From: Glossina fuscipes
Taxonomy: Eukaryota > Arthropoda > Insecta > Diptera > Glossinidae
Direction of reading: 5' to 3'
Assembly: GCF_014805625.2 (NCBI RefSeq)
Contig: NW_023998464.1
Coordinates: forward strand, 1-64,000
Length of the DNA stretch: 64,000 nt
Shown here: positions 35,308 through 49,640 of the stretch, piece after piece
Position numbering within the stretch: position 1 is the first letter of the stretch
How the letters are laid out: every line of letters starts with the position of its first letter
The notes under the pieces: model-generated
The model's database searches: none
The model's input: only the letters and a program-made list of their open reading frames with translations
What the model was told of the DNA's origin: nothing
Made by a program: the position numbers and the translations under genes

Positions 35308-38300
35308 CAATTATAATTAAAGTTCGTTTCTACCGTAGTGGAAACTGATTCCAGCAAAGGCTATGCGGTAGACAATACATATTTATACTGACGCCTGAAG
35401 TATGCAAAAATATTTCTACAACACTTTAAAGGGTTTGGGAACGAACTTGAAGTCATGCATGAACGCTTAAAGTATCCAAGACAAATAGCTCTAAGTAAAA
35501 GCCGCAATTAGAAGTCGAGAAACTTTTGCGGCTTATTATGGCAAAATATTTCCTAAAATTGTTTCGAGTTTTCTTATATTCTTCATTACAATACGGAGTA
35601 AAGATAAAAAGAGGGAGGAAGGGGAATAACGTGGATTGGGTATGTAAAACAAACACAATCTGTACACAATCTGCAGATATGTTCTTTAACAGAACAAGTA
35701 TAACAAAACAACTTAAAGATAAAAGATCGATAAGTAGTTTTTAAGAATTTTCAAGTATTTTAATTTCCTTCCGTCGTTAGATAGTTCTTAAGTGTGTAGT
35801 TTTCGAGCACATGCATTGCAAGTAATTCCAAAAGGCACCAACGACTCCTCTGGCTTGTTTGCTACAAGGAGATTTCGATTAGTATATATATCAGACAGTA
35901 ATTTTCCATACATGCTTTTATGAAATACACATCCAAGGCATTAGAAAACATCTATGTACGTGAGTATATAATTAACCTAATTATTTGATAAGTGCGAGAA
36001 TACACGGCCACTTAAATAAACATGTTGTGTGTTCTTAAATAGCTGAAACGTGTGAAATAAAAATAGCCCGCAGAGTTAAGTGCACTAGATTCAGTAAAAC
36101 TTATTATTCTTAGCTATTCGCTGCCAATTAAAGTTTTGCAAAAAGAAAAACCAAACAAATTTTCCTTCAACTCCGTATGTTTATACATATCTACGAGTAC
36201 AAGAAAGAGCTTTAGTTATGTCTTGTATGGTAAATGTTACGTATGCTGACTTGTTGATGTGTGTTGAGCAATTTCAATGGCTTGCTGTTGCTGTAGCTTC
36301 TGAAGTCATACATGAATCAATGTGGTTTTTCTTTTCATAACCGGAATGGCTGTATTCTATGCATGTCCTGTTTTCGAAAACTAGAGCGATCTGGTTGAGA
36401 TGTTCCACGAATGAAAAGAAATCTGCAATAAATTGGAGGAACATAGTCGATATTTCATTATACGGCGTGGTTTTACAAAATCTTTACCATTCTTAGCGCA
36501 TAGGCTCGAATACTCCATTTAAGTATGTAAACTGTATGTCTATCGAGTTTCAAATGCTTGATCGACTAATTCCGACAGTTCAGCAATATTGGTTGGTGTT
36601 CATGTTGCTGTATGTTGCAGCTCAGTATAGAGAAGACGCAAAAAATATTTTTAATTGTTCTCTGTTTCCATTTTATTTTATGTGTTCTTTTTAATAGAAA
36701 ATTTTTAGAACGAAGAAGAAAACTTGCATTACTCAGTTTTTAATAACAATTTCTAAAGGAGTCTGAATTATTCTAACGCAGTACAGTATTACAAATGGAG
36801 GACCCTCAATACATTGTAAAAAAAAAGATAAATTAATCATATATTATAAGGTATTTGATAAAAATCAAGCCATGAATCGATCTAGGTATTTCCGTCCGTC
36901 CATCCACCTTTGGCCTCAAATTCGACAGAAGCATTGGAAGAATCGGGAAAACAGCTCATAGGCCCTCCAGTACAAAATGAACTAAGATCCTGTTCCTGTT
37001 TTCAAAAGCAAAAAAAATTAAGTTTGTTATAAATTATTCACAAAATATAAAGGCTACAACGTTTACAATATCCACTTAGATTCTATGAACGATTTTATAG
37101 GACCTCTACTAAAGAGGAGCAAATCATCATCCACGCCCACTCTAGATTATAGAGCATTGGTATTTTATTTTCTACGCTTTTTTAAGGTTCTTTTCTCGTT
37201 CCACGATAAAGCGGGTGGGCGTAAGAGATGGAACATCATTTTCGCATTTAGTTGATTATGAACTTGCTTTGCATCTGAGGAATGTCAACTCTCAACATGC
37301 CTGATTATTTAAGCTTTGATCAAATGATGATCATATGCATCTTTTTCTCTTATTGTAAAAAGCAAAAGATGATGACCATAGCGCAGGGGTGGTTTAAGTG
37401 TTGTACGTTTTCCACCTTCGTCCTGTCTTGCACAATCATCTTTCATCTCATCGTTCTACTCTCATCTCATTGTTCTGCAATTCATGTCAAAGAATTAAGA
37501 TACCGTACGCAGCAAAGTTGAATCTCTTCTCTTTTTTATAGCTGTAGTTTCAAAATGACGAAATTTGATATAAATATTTCGTAGGCCCTTCTAAAAGTCC
37601 CAAAAAATTGGCAAAGAGGTTGTTTACTTGCGACCTTCATAGCAAAACTGTCCCGGCCTCTCTTCGAGAAATGAGGATTGTTTTTTAAGATTTTTTTTCC
37701 AGTATATTAGGTCTGCATCTCTTTTCATTTGTTTGCTTCTTTCCTTCCTCGAATATTTGGCTTAAGAAAATCACATTGGAATGAAGCCAACTGGTAAAAT
37801 CGAAGAGTTCTTAGTCGCCATAATGCGATTTCAGAGATATCAAGAAGTCGAATAACAACCGAATAGATGGATTAGCGAAATATTTCCGACGCCACTTTTC
37901 GCAAACAGTGATTTACAATTTCATCGCTCATTACTGTTAGTGATGGCTCTAAATATGAAAATTAATTGCTTAGTCAAAACAATTTAGCTATTCAGTCATT
38001 ATCTGTGATAAGAATAATAAAATTGTTTTGTTTATTCAATATTTCATGTCAATTTATATTAAATGATTTAGAATTGCATTTTTATGGCAATGTCTAAACA
38101 AGCGTGTACATGCGTTTAGTTACATACAACTTGACAACACAATAATGTATAACATTTTGTTTTTATTTTTATTTATTTATTTTTTTTTTACACTTTCACA
38201 ATTAAGTTTATGACATTGAGCAGTTTTGAATTTTTTTCGTTTTCAAGTTTGAAGGTCAAATAAATTACTTATTGCATTTGACCTGAATTTATGCATGTAT

Positions 38301-41300
38301 ACCATACTATGGGTTTGTGGTTTGTGCAGAATGTAAGAATAAATTATTGTTGAAAACAAATTTACAAATATTAACGAATATTTTGTAATTTGCGGCTTTA
38401 TGAAAATCATAATAATACAACATTCAATTTATATTTATATCACACAGAGTTTAATGAATGTTTTCTTTTTTCGTTTTTTTTTTTTTGCATTGGGATATAA
38501 ATGCACTCAGACGTGTACACATAATTAGGGTGAAATATGTATAATATTTTGAATTCAATTAAATTGAAATTTATTTTGTAAGGGTTTACGTGGAATATGC
38601 ATGCTTGTATTGGTCCGTATGTATACATTATTCCAAATCACACGTATAGTTATTAAATTTCATGTAATTAGTAGTCATTTAAGTTGACGAGCGACATATC
38701 ACAGTAATTAGGAGAAGAAGTGTCTCGAGAGGTATATAGGACAAGGTAGATATGAAGTAAAGAAAGTTTAAAGACATGACAAATGATGACAATTTATCAA
38801 GCGATTGATTTTCAGTAAGAGTACTAAAAAGATTTCCAAATATTAAGTTACTTAAATTTACTTACAATGAGGGAAAAGAATTGAAACGGAAGACGTGATA
38901 TTCAGTAGTTTGCTGTAACTAAAATATCACTCAATCTCAGTCTCCTGTTTAACACATACATATAGAATCATTCTTGCCGGACTTTGCCTTCGAACGCAAT
39001 GGGAAAAATTTTATTTATAAGTTGCAGTTGCTTCAATGGAGCTGCTTTCTTGGCTTTCGCTGGTTGCTGCCCGTCCGACTAACTACCGAATGAATCGACA
39101 TTTCATCGATCAAATGAAAAAGCTTTCAAACGGAATTTGTTAAAATTTCATTCATACATTCCTACTTTTGGTTTACAACTTATAGCTGCTGCAGTGAGGT
39201 CACTTTCGCAATATTCAACGCAGTGGAAAAATGTGAATTTCGTTTCTTGACTAAACATCGCTACTTGCATAGACTCAATATGATCAACTTAACAGCTGCA
39301 GTTTGGATACAATAATACAACGGAATTCCCCAATGCAGGCAAAACAAATGCCATAAACAATCTTTTTACTATAAGACTTCTGCATGAGCTATTTTAAATA
39401 TTGCTATTCAAAGGTTGTATTATACTTTATTTTGATAGACAAGAAGAACTATTCACTTCAGCGTAAAGTTTTCCGCAAGACTACTATTTATTCATTATCT
39501 GTTTGCGGACCTTACTCGTAGTGAGTGATACTCTTTCACGTTCTCTATCCATGTCTCCGAACTCATATCATGCTTTTTTTGCAGATTTGCATGTGTATTC
39601 TGTCAAACTTCAAAGCTTCCTCTTTTAATTTTTATTACTTTGACAGTTCTAGAAGAAAAATTAAATTACCGTTTGTTGTTAGAAGTCGGTATATACTTAC
39701 GTCGGTAGTTTTAATTTTAAATTAGTTAACGAAATAAATAGGCGGTAAAATTGCTTTCAACATTGTTAATATTTAATGTATATAACGAGAGTGAGAAAAG
39801 ACAAAGTTTTTCTAAAACAAGCACACAGCCGCACTCAACGACTGTAAGTCAGTTTGGATGACGTTGGGCTGACTTGAGAACTGCATGACTGGCTTGCTTT
39901 ATAAACTACATAATTGTGTGTAGTTGTTTTATTGGTTTGTTGGTTCATGGTTTATGTGTTTTGTGGATTTGTTGTTTTCTTTGAGTCTTCTGATGTTGAA
40001 GTTTGAAAAAATCTTTACTTATTTCTATAATTTTGTTTATTTATTCGTATTCGTATTTTTTCTCTTCTTCAGTGTAAGCTAAATTTCGAAAAAGTCACAT
40101 AGCATATTGTCAAGTCTTCCTTCGCTTGACTGACTGTTGTAAACTCTAATGGATAGGTATGTGATTAGTTGGCTTTTCGAATTATGTCAGTTTTTATCAA
40201 CGACAAACATTAACTATTATAGACTTACCTCCACGTCCTGCTTTAGCTTATAAATATGTCAAGTTGAGCTTTTGCGGGCGAGCTGAAGAAGGAGTGATCA
40301 TAGACGTACCGAAATCCTCAACTTTTCGTGATGCTTCCTATAAAAGTTGACTGTTGCTTTTATGGCTCTCACTTTCGAGATTTGTACCGTTAACGGCAAA
40401 GAAGAGTTTAAGTTTTGCTTTCTATAACGAGTCGACAGGCTTTTCTCTTCGAAGCTTAAGATGCGTATCGGAAGAGGGCTATCTTTTTTTCTCCCTTTAG
40501 CTCTCTTTTATGGAGGTCATTAAACTGCTGAAGTTCTGATGGCACAGTTGGGCGTGTAGAGTATGATGGCAACCTTGAGAGCATTATTTCCTCGAGAAAG
40601 GATAGTATTTGGATGTCTTCTTGGAACGTATGGGATGGTTCAAAGGTAAGAGTGGCTCCGGATGCTTACTGTAAGAGATCAGCCAAAGCAGTACAGCATG
40701 CCATAAGTTCCATAATAGATCGATAAGTCATGAAGTTAGTGGGTGTTTACGGGGATCAGGTTGACCAAAAGTAGGCTCGCTCTTGATACAAAGATACACT
40801 AACTATCTGACTATCGGGATGAATGCCTTATTACCTGACTGCTGAGTACGGATTTTCGGGGAATTTCGTGATGCCTCTGGTTATTCCGAAATTTCATGGG
40901 GAAGTATCCAAAAGGTGTTTAAATAGACCTCGACGCATATCAATAAGGGAGAAAATGACTCACACCCATTCTTATTTCGGTATACCAGGAGAAGTAGGGT
41001 CCATTCTCATTCTCATTGATTTTTCATATATGTGAAAAAGTACATTTCTTTATTTCCCGCGCAGTCTAGTAGGCTTGCCTGCAGGAAAAGCATCCTTCAA
41101 CTTATAAATTATGCTGTTTCTTGATAATTAAAAATAAATGATTGGCGTCTTTTCGCTTCTTTAGTATTTGGTATATTTCTTTATATTTTAATGTTAGGTC
41201 GTATCTATGATATACTTTGGTAAAATTTTGTACACTGACGTGTTTTCACTCGAGAATGAACTCTATTGCAAAATGTTCGGATTGGACTACTTTTTCGAAT

Positions 41301-42706
41301 ACTTCCCAGGCGACGCCTTTTTTTAAAAAGTCGTTATATGAACAATTTTAGACCGGGGTGAATATATGGTCCACCATAGCGTTTTTATTTGTTTACTTTT
41401 CATTTGGCCAATTGCCATAACGGCTCGTAAAAAGTTAAAAAAATTAAATTTACCCGATATTAACAGCTTTAAAGCGAGTCTAATCTTATAACAAAACAAC
41501 TCATTTCCATCCATCACGAGAATGCAACTTTACGTAGTGCTGTACTTATTCATTAATATATGTACATAAGTTACAATTACGGCTTTCCTCATTCACATAG
41601 TATAGCTCCCTTAAGGTTAAGAAAGCCGCTTTATTATAATGAGTCCTTTTGAGTTGAGAAAAGCCCTTAAAAAGACATCGCTACTTGTTTTAAAGCTTTG
41701 CAAGAAGATGCGCTCTAACAGCAAGCAAAGAAACAGGAACTAATGATTTTAATTCTGGCAACATAATAAAATAGTATTTGTATTGATATTCAGGGCGTAT
41801 AATTCAATATAAAGAAACTCTTCATGTTTTGTACATAATGCTATATAATAATACTATATATGAAAAGTATTCTTTTGTTATATTCTTATTACATCGCCGA
41901 TGAAAAGAAATGATGTGAGAGGCACTTGTATAAATAAACATACATATTGTTTCTTTTTCGTAGAATTTTGAGAAAATATTGAGTAAATATTAATGCAAGG
42001 AAATTGTACTTGTGCGGTAGGAAATGTATAAAATGAAAGCATATCTTGCGGCGTATGGACGGCGCGTTGATGTGAACATGAATTGAGATGCAACGACTTC
42101 AGGATGAGCAAAAATTTGTTGAAAATTGTTGCCAATATTTATACTCGGTACGTTATATTTATTTTTATTAAGTATTTCATATATGATTATCTCTTAAGCT
42201 CGATATTCGTTTTCGGCTTGACAGTTCGACTTATTAGCGATTTATTTTAATACAAACTTTGCATCAAACAATGAATATTTCGAAAATTATGATTAACATG
42301 ATTAGTCGCGATTAATTTTCAAGAAAAAGAATGTTTTACGTAATGTTTCCCCGTTTTAGTATCTCGTCACTGTCCATTTCCTTCCATTAGCCGGTTAGTG
42401 ATAAAAATATTGCTTATCAACAGGTCGTCATTGCCATCAAGTTTTTTATAGTTGACTTTTCCGCTAATTAAATCTGGCGATCTGAAGATAAAGGAATCTT
42501 GGCACCCTATTATAGGCGTTCTATGTCCTCTACTTAATTAACATACACAAATTTGCTCAGTCTCTACGTTAATCAGAATTGATCGATGTCTGCGAATGCC
42601 ACGATTCAGCTCCACTAAAACAAAGACCGAACAGGTGAAGCTACGCATTAGGCTCAACTTAGATAATGTAAAAGCATAGAAGCAAGAAAAGTTGAACTTA
42701 TGTATA
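35308..42706. other. Intergenic/intronic DNA, no gene supported
   Basis: AT-rich with long T and A runs. GC-richer patches near 37.1-37.5 and 40.3-41.0 kb hold short frames without domains. I see no RNA gene. Confidence 0.4.
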
Positions 42707-42855
42707 TATCCGCCTCAGTGACCAAAGGCAAACAATCTCGATTAACAACTCGGTGATCGTGGGTTCAATTCTCAAGTGTGGTAGAGTTTGTAACAATAGC
42801 CTTTAGATGCTAAAGCTGCAAGATTTTAGTCTTCGATTTTATTATACTAATAAAC
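42707..42855 (+). repeat. tRNA-derived SINE copy
   Basis: It opens ATCCGCCTCAGTGACC (shared with the 4.3-kb copy). Box B GGGTTCAATTC is at 42771-42781, followed by TCAAGTGTGGTAGAGT. It then shares TAGCCTTTAGATGCTA and TTTTAGTCTTCGATTTT with the 2.6-kb copy, and ends in an ACTAATAAACACTAAAAAAA tail. This copy links the head of the 4.3-kb insertion with the tail of the 2.6-kb one, so it best shows the family layout. Confidence 0.65.
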
Positions 42856-45800
42856 ACTAAAAAAAAGAAAAAAGCAGAAAAATGAGAATAAATCCAAGAC
42901 TCTTATATGAACTCCGATGAGCACTGAATCATTGATCGTCTTTCCGCGGCCTAGTCAACTACAACTCAGAAGATAAAAGTCCGACCGAAAGTTAAAGAGG
43001 AAGGAATGAAGAAAAGAACAATAAATAGAAGGTGTTCATTAAAGCAAGGAACGAGAACACGAGTCGATTTGTAGATGTCAATAGTGAATAAACTTGATCG
43101 CCATTTGAATATGTTGCTCGACAGCAAATTTTGAGATCGAAAGAAAAATGCATGACTTATCGGCAGCTGTAAACGCACAACATGTTACAATGAGTCGCTA
43201 GTCGAGAGCTACCGAGTTTACTCGATTCAATCGGTTCACTTAAGCGTCTCGCATATGAAATGGATCCAAATACAAGTTTTTCTGAAAAATAAAGATTAAT
43301 AAAGTTCTTCGAACTAAACTTTAAAGCGAGGTACAACTCAAAAATCTATAGTCAACTTAAGATATTATAATATTTTTTTTAAAGACTCTTGACATTTTCA
43401 TAAAAAAATTATCTAATAATTGCTGAGACTTTCATTCGTTTATTACGTTATTGCGCTAATTGATCAAGTGAATGGCATTTCCTTGCAATTTAATTAACTT
43501 TTTCGTGCATTTATTGTATAGAATAAATGAGCGAACAGCTTACTGTGCATTTAAATTGTACAGTAAGTGTTATGTGAGCATACAAACATACAAACAGAAC
43601 GTATTGCAATCACTCTAATAGAAATTAATGATTGTAATGATAAATGTCACATCAAACGTACTCTTGAATGTATAATAAATTTCAATTTCATTAAATTACT
43701 TGATAATGAAAACGTTATTAGTTAATGTGCGTAAAAGTTTACAAAGAGTAAAGAGGAGCTCAGATGCTTATGAAGCAGATATGAATTGAGTTTATTAGAA
43801 TAGAAAATCGAAAATGCTGCACGTATTTTCAAATTATGCTGACAACAATTAATTAATTATTGAAAGTAACAGATATGGATACATGCACACGTGGTACATG
43901 GTAATCAAAATATATCTTTAAGGCGAACACACAGCAAGTTGGTAATATTACACACCATTTATTCAAATTCGGGGAAAGAGGAGTGAGAGAACTAAATAAA
44001 AACAAGTAAACACATTTTAGTCGAGTAAGGCTGACCATTCAAGACACTGTACTGCTTCAGCAAACAACGTTTTTGAATGTGGACTGTATTTTCATCTAAA
44101 GGCTTACTTTTCCTGAAAGCCGTCACCTAACGCTGATGTGATCCATATTTAGAAGACTCAATTTACTGAGTAAGTATTTTACTGGTTCTCACCTCTTTTG
44201 TTTCATAAAAAGTTATAAATTATACTTTTCCCCCGTATGAGAGCTTACTTCTCGTGGCAGCTCCTATATACGAAGGAGGTCTGTCTGTAAAAGAGATCTA
44301 TATGTTCCAAATTTCCAATGGTTAACATTTATACCGAACTCGTATTATGGAGTAATTTTCATAAAATTTGGAACGTTAAACCTTTTTGCTAAAGGACTTA
44401 CTTATTATAAAAGCCCTTCTATGCAATGTCAGTCAGAAAATAAATGCATGTCCTAAATAACTATTACGAACAAATTTGCCTCATAAACATTTCAAATTTG
44501 GATGTTTTTGCCTCATAAAGGATGATTTTGTAATGGATTCCTTATAAAGGGTGGGATCCAAAACATCTATCTATGTGGTCCAAATTCGGTAAGGTTAATT
44601 TCTATGTCTAATTATTTTCGCCAAGAAATATTCAAAAATATTCTACTTCATCGATTCAATACTATTGTGCAACAACCCTTATTGCGCAGAGGAAGCTGAA
44701 ACTGGTTCTTGGCCGATTAAGAAGCCAGAATTAGGAATGGTTCCGATCAATTTATATGGGCGATCACAATTGGTTAGAAAATAAGCCTATCACGAAAACA
44801 CAACGATAACTTCTTCAATTTTTTTTCTATGACTTTCGATCCCCACTGCTGCTTCGGTGCAAAATTGATCTCGATCGGTTGATTAACAATTCAATTCCAA
44901 TTTTTTTCCAATACATCTCGAATCTTTTCGTAGTTGAAAATAAATTGGATTTAAAACTTTGTCGCTAGTTGTGAGCGTGTACGTATATCGTTTGGAACCA
45001 TTGGCTAGACGGAATCAACAAAAAATGGACAACACGTCGCTGTTTTTCCGAGGTTGCGCAAGTTTCTTCTACGTTGTGAGCGTAAATACAAATAGGTCAG
45101 GCCCATTTTCTAGTTTTATATTCGTAATCGATGGAGTAATGTTTTTGCAAAGTTTCAGCTGCCTAGGCTTATTTGTGTGTTTGAGCGATTCCGCAAAAAT
45201 TATGGGTCGTTTTGACCGTAGAAACACATGTATGTCGTGGGTATCTTGAAACCTACGCTAGCTAGAAGAAAAATTGGTTATGGAGATTTCAAGGTCTTTG
45301 CATATATATATATATGCAAAAATTGTCGAAAAATATTGGAAATTTATATGCTTTCCCATTCTAGCATTCATAAATGTTACATTGACCAGCATGTTATAAA
45401 TGTATGCACTTGAACTTTTCGCTGAAGCTAATATATATACTTTATAGGGTAACTTATGTGTACTACGTGTTGTTACTAGTGGTACAAAAGAACTAGTACA
45501 TTCACCTTCTACCGTTGTGATGACCTGTAGCAAGTAAAAAATTGTATTGCCCTTGACGAATATGAGAGTCAATAAAAATATTTCCTTCATCTTTTCTGTT
45601 ATTGCAAAGCAAAAACGTAGTCACCACCCACTCAATAACTTTTTTTCATTTTTCCACTTACACAAGTCAAAAACCCTATTCAATCTCTTACGTGTCAACT
45701 TATGTATTGCGTTGTTTCATGCACTCAGTAACAAGTAGTTTTTATTCCAAAGAAAAAAAAAAATAAAAACCAAAAACATGGAAACTTTCATTTCATGCGT

Positions 45801-46499
45801 ACGTTCAATGAATTTTTTGCAGACACACCAGACGTATCTACATTCGTTCTTTCCCACTTGCTAGCAAGAACACACGTTTTTGCACTTTCTCATCACTTCT
45901 CTTTCATTTTATGTTTTATGAAACATTTTCAGTTTTCTCAAGCAATCTACAGATCAGGACTTGTACACTGTGTAACTACAACAATTGCCACATTTCCTTT
46001 TGATGCTTCGTAAATAAGCCCGTATGTGCATGCAAGTAAGAGGCTGTTTTAAAAGCGACGTTTCTTTTACTCAATAAAATGTTTTTATAGACCCAAAAAC
46101 TTACAAACTACAAATTATTGAATACAAAAGCCAGTCGAAGTACTGTAAGTACCACATTAGATCGTACATTATTATGTAGCTACGGCACCTGAGGACAAGT
46201 CCTACATCATGATCATTTTTATTAATATTTGTAAAGTACTTTTTGCATTGTGGGCGAGTCACTTAACCACTTAGGACTATTTCTGTTCGAACAAGTCTAT
46301 TGAGGAACTTAATACTAACGGCAAGCCCTAAATAGACGCCTGTCTTATCTAAGTTGGATTTCGCCTCTTCTTTTTGTAGTAATACCTTTACTTGATGTGG
46401 TAATTAATTAAAGTTTTAAAATTCAATGAATATTCGACAATGAGGGTGTGTGAAGGGTGTGTACGATTTTTAACTGAACCCAAAGAAGTATTTCTACTG
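42856..46499. other. Intergenic/intronic DNA, no gene seen
   Basis: AT-rich. An 8-bp-stem inverted repeat (CTTACTGT/ACAGTAAG) surrounds 43539-43566. A TA microsatellite lies near 45300-45315. Part of 44700-44900 resembles the body of the Helentron-like repeats. Confidence 0.4.
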
Positions 46500-46668
46500 T
46501 GCTGTTTGAAATCTCGCAGAATTTACCTGGACAGACGGACAGACAGTCGATTCAAAATCGTTTTGCGATTCGATCGGTATACCGTGTCGATCGGTAAAAG
46601 TGTCTCTCGCGTGTAACATACATTTTGCACAACCTGAATATACTATGGCCACAAGTCATGTAAGGCAT
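46500..46668 (+). mobile_element. Helentron/DINE-like repeat copy
   Basis: GGACAGACGGACAGACAGTC, then GATTCGATCGGTATACCGTG, then GTAACATACATTTTGCACAA and CCTGAATATACTATGGCC. The block order matches the 34.8-kb and 51.2-kb copies (GACGGACAGA, then ACATACATTTGCAC-like, then AATATAC). Confidence 0.45.
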
Positions 46669-48531
46669 AGAAACTATTTGGAGAATTCTAAACATATTTT
46701 TAAAGTTTAATAAGAGTAATAGGATTATTTAGTGCGTTAGAATTGAAGGAAAAGCATTAATAAACAAGTTTTCTCGTCTTTCAACTTTAACGCTGGCTTA
46801 ATTTTAAACATTAAATAATGTTTTTTCACAAACATACTTACTTTAACACTAAGTGACCACTTTCATCACTATGGGCATTTTATGATTTCGTTCAAATCGC
46901 ATGCAAAGTAATTTTTCACATAAAATCTTTTCTACGCTTTGAGGTCATGTTCCGTTATAGACTACGACGTATGACATCTAACTATGTCATCTTATCTTAG
47001 CCATTGAGTACTTGTTGCTTTGTAATTTACTTGTTGTTTTCATGTTGTCATTGGTTTCATATCAACTACGCGCAAATAGCAATGTATTGTTGACAAATCG
47101 TTCTAATAGGTGATTTGGTGAATAGGGACTGCATAAACGCACAAAAAAAGACCGCAAAAAAACAAGTTCAAGTGTATGTATATGTGCAGTTTATCCGTTA
47201 CCGTATAACATGTTATATAATGAATGGATTTTTACTCTACTGGCCAATCAGATGTTGTGCATTAGCTAAACTCAATTATCAGAAAATTCGGCTTAAGCTA
47301 TTTACTACCTTTTGTATTTAATTAAATGGTTTGCTCAAAGCGGTGGGGTAAGCCCCCGTAAGAAAAATTTTGCTTTCGCTTTTGTGTTGAGTTGTTTTCC
47401 AAAACGGCTGACTTACCGCCCTATTCTCAATGTTGGAACACATTATTGTGCGAAAGAGGCTTTTAAGAATGTGGTAAAGAAAACAATGAGAAGAGCGTAA
47501 TTCTTCCTTCTCTCAATTTGGAGAAGCATTTCATTATATGTTTAAGTCAGATTTACGTTCGGTATATGTAGAGTACGTATGCTTTACTTCCCACTTTCTT
47601 CCTTATGTATGTAGCAGATTTCAGTACTTTGCCTTAATTATCGGACAAGCATTTTTTCGCTTACACATAAACTTTGTAGTGGGTACAGCAGACGCACTTT
47701 CCTCAGTGGTGGACATAACAAACCTGAGATATACAAATAAAATTATGCTTCTTGGCACTCATCTTCAGTACAATCAATGTATAATATTTTAAAAGGAATC
47801 TTTATGATCCAGTTGCGCTGAGTTTAATTTAAAGAAAAATCTTTAAATATAAATAATTAAATATGTTGAAGTAATTTTATTTTCTTATGCACTTTGAGAC
47901 AATTTTATTTCTAACAGATCAACGTTATTAAAAATATGTATATATACATATATTAATATATTTGCTTAAGGTGTAACATTATTTTTCATTCGATTTAATT
48001 TTCCTTTAAACGTCGTAGTTTCCTTTTCTTTATTTTTTTTTACTTTATCCACACTTCACTTGCGCATAAACACCCGTGCACCTTAGACATGAGTGCACTG
48101 TAAACGGAGATATGTATGAATGTGTGGGTTGCCCACCACACTTCAGGGTTTCTGTGGCACTTTGTGGTATTCTCTGATTAACATTTTGTAATCCGAACTG
48201 TAGTAAAGCTGTCATTCTGCTATACAATCCTTGAGCGCCATACTCAACAGTACTCTCAGTACTGAGTGAGCCATAAGACAAAAAGCGTTTATATTACATT
48301 TAACTGAGTAGTAAAGTAGATGATTACTTCTGCAAAACTAAGACAAGTTGGAAAATTACATTCGTTTGTGGCCGAATCTTCTGTCCTCACCGCTTTAATT
48401 AAAAAAAGAATACTTGGAAATATGAAATTTTCATATTCTAGAGTACTGAATGGGCGTGGCCGATGTTTCCTATTTTCGTAACGGTACCGTGGGTTTCATC
48501 TATGAATGTGTGAATGATAAGCACAACACCT

Positions 48532-48533
<2 letters not shown>
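46669..48533. other. Intergenic/intronic DNA, no gene seen
   Basis: AT-rich with short frames lacking domains. Confidence 0.4.
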
Positions 48534-48571
<38 letters not shown>

Positions 48572-48598
48572 GGAGTTTTTCGTTTTTTTTTTTTTTTT
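48534..48598. repeat. Long homopolymer T tracts (T32 and T16)
   Basis: A run of 32 T (48534-48565) is followed by A6, a short spacer and a second run of 16 T (48583-48598). It lies just upstream of a DINE-like tail. The true run length may be misassembled. Confidence 0.9.
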
Positions 48599-48699
48599 AG
48601 GGGGCCCGTTTATTTAATTGCGTGCAAGAATGTTTTTGTCACCTTGAAATGAGATGTCTTTGTTTTTATGACCAAAAGGACGTTTATTATGCTCATTAT

Positions 48700-48840
48700 C
48701 TAGTCAGACAGACGGACATGCTTAAATCGATCCAGAGTTTGACACTCATCAAGAGCATGTCCAGTTTACAGGATCTGTGAAACTTTCGTCTACGTGTTGG
48801 AAACGGTTTGCCAAAATGAATATATTCGCGTGCTTTGAAT
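48700..48840 (+). mobile_element. DINE-1-like Helentron tail
   Basis: AGACGGACATGCTTAAATCG, then ATCCAGAGTTTGACACTCAT, then GAAACTTTCGTCTACGTGTT and GGAAACGGTTTGCC. It aligns block by block with the 30.0-kb copy and with the DINE-1 core. Confidence 0.6.
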
Positions 48841-49529
48841 GTTGAATATAAAAAAGCACATTAAGAAGGATGAAAAATGTCGCCGTAAATGCGAAAAATG
48901 CTGGAAGAAAGAAAAGTTGAAATAGAATAACGAATTTCATTAAAAGAGATATGCAACATAATACGATTAGTATGAAAAGTATGCAAAGATCCTAGTAATG
49001 AGAAAATAATTAAATTAGGTAAGAAAACCATGTTCGTCTCACGGCGACTTTCAGATGGAAGACTTAATTGTGAAAACTTAATACTTCAGAGAATGAAGAT
49101 TTCTTTTGACTAGAAACAAGTGAACTGGGAAAAAAGAAAAGCATATCAAAATTTCAATTTCTTCTCAACAAGCAACTGTCTTCAAATAGCAATTCCTTCA
49201 TTTCATTGTATTTCTTATAATTGATTCCTTTAGTTCGTTAGTAGCACATGTAAATAGATTTCGATTAGAGTTGCGGTGAACTGTGGTCTTCAACCGTCCC
49301 ACAACTTATGCAAAAGTTTATTGCCGCAGACGAGCATGAATTTTTAGACATCGTCGTGTGATCTTAAGCGGATAAGTTGTTCTTGATTGTATATACATAT
49401 GAGCATGTAAGCACATAGCAAATTTAATACCTGCATTAAAAACTTCGACTGAAGTCTTCTTCTCCATTCTTATTTTTTCTTGTCTTTAATGGGAGCAATC
49501 ATTTAGGTAATGCCAAGTACACGCGCAAC

Positions 49530-49640
49530 CGCGAGGAGGTTAGAAAGAAAAAGGGAAAGGATAAGAGAGAGAGATTGGATTTGCAGCTTAGAGGGTGTTT
49601 CCACGATCGGTAAGTGCTATGCCTTTACCAACAGATCATT
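49530..49640 (-). repeat. Possible SINE fragment (minus strand)
   Basis: The minus strand reads GGTAAAGGCATAGCACTTAC, then a TC-rich run and TTATCCTTTCCCTTTTTC. This resembles the GGTAAAGACATAACC plus CT-rich part of the 21.3-kb SINE. It is diverged, and the resemblance rests partly on simple sequence. Confidence 0.3.

Noticed and set aside
34953..35348. 131-codon plus-strand frame
   Set aside because: Begins at TTG, and its 3' half is a minus-strand SINE copy.
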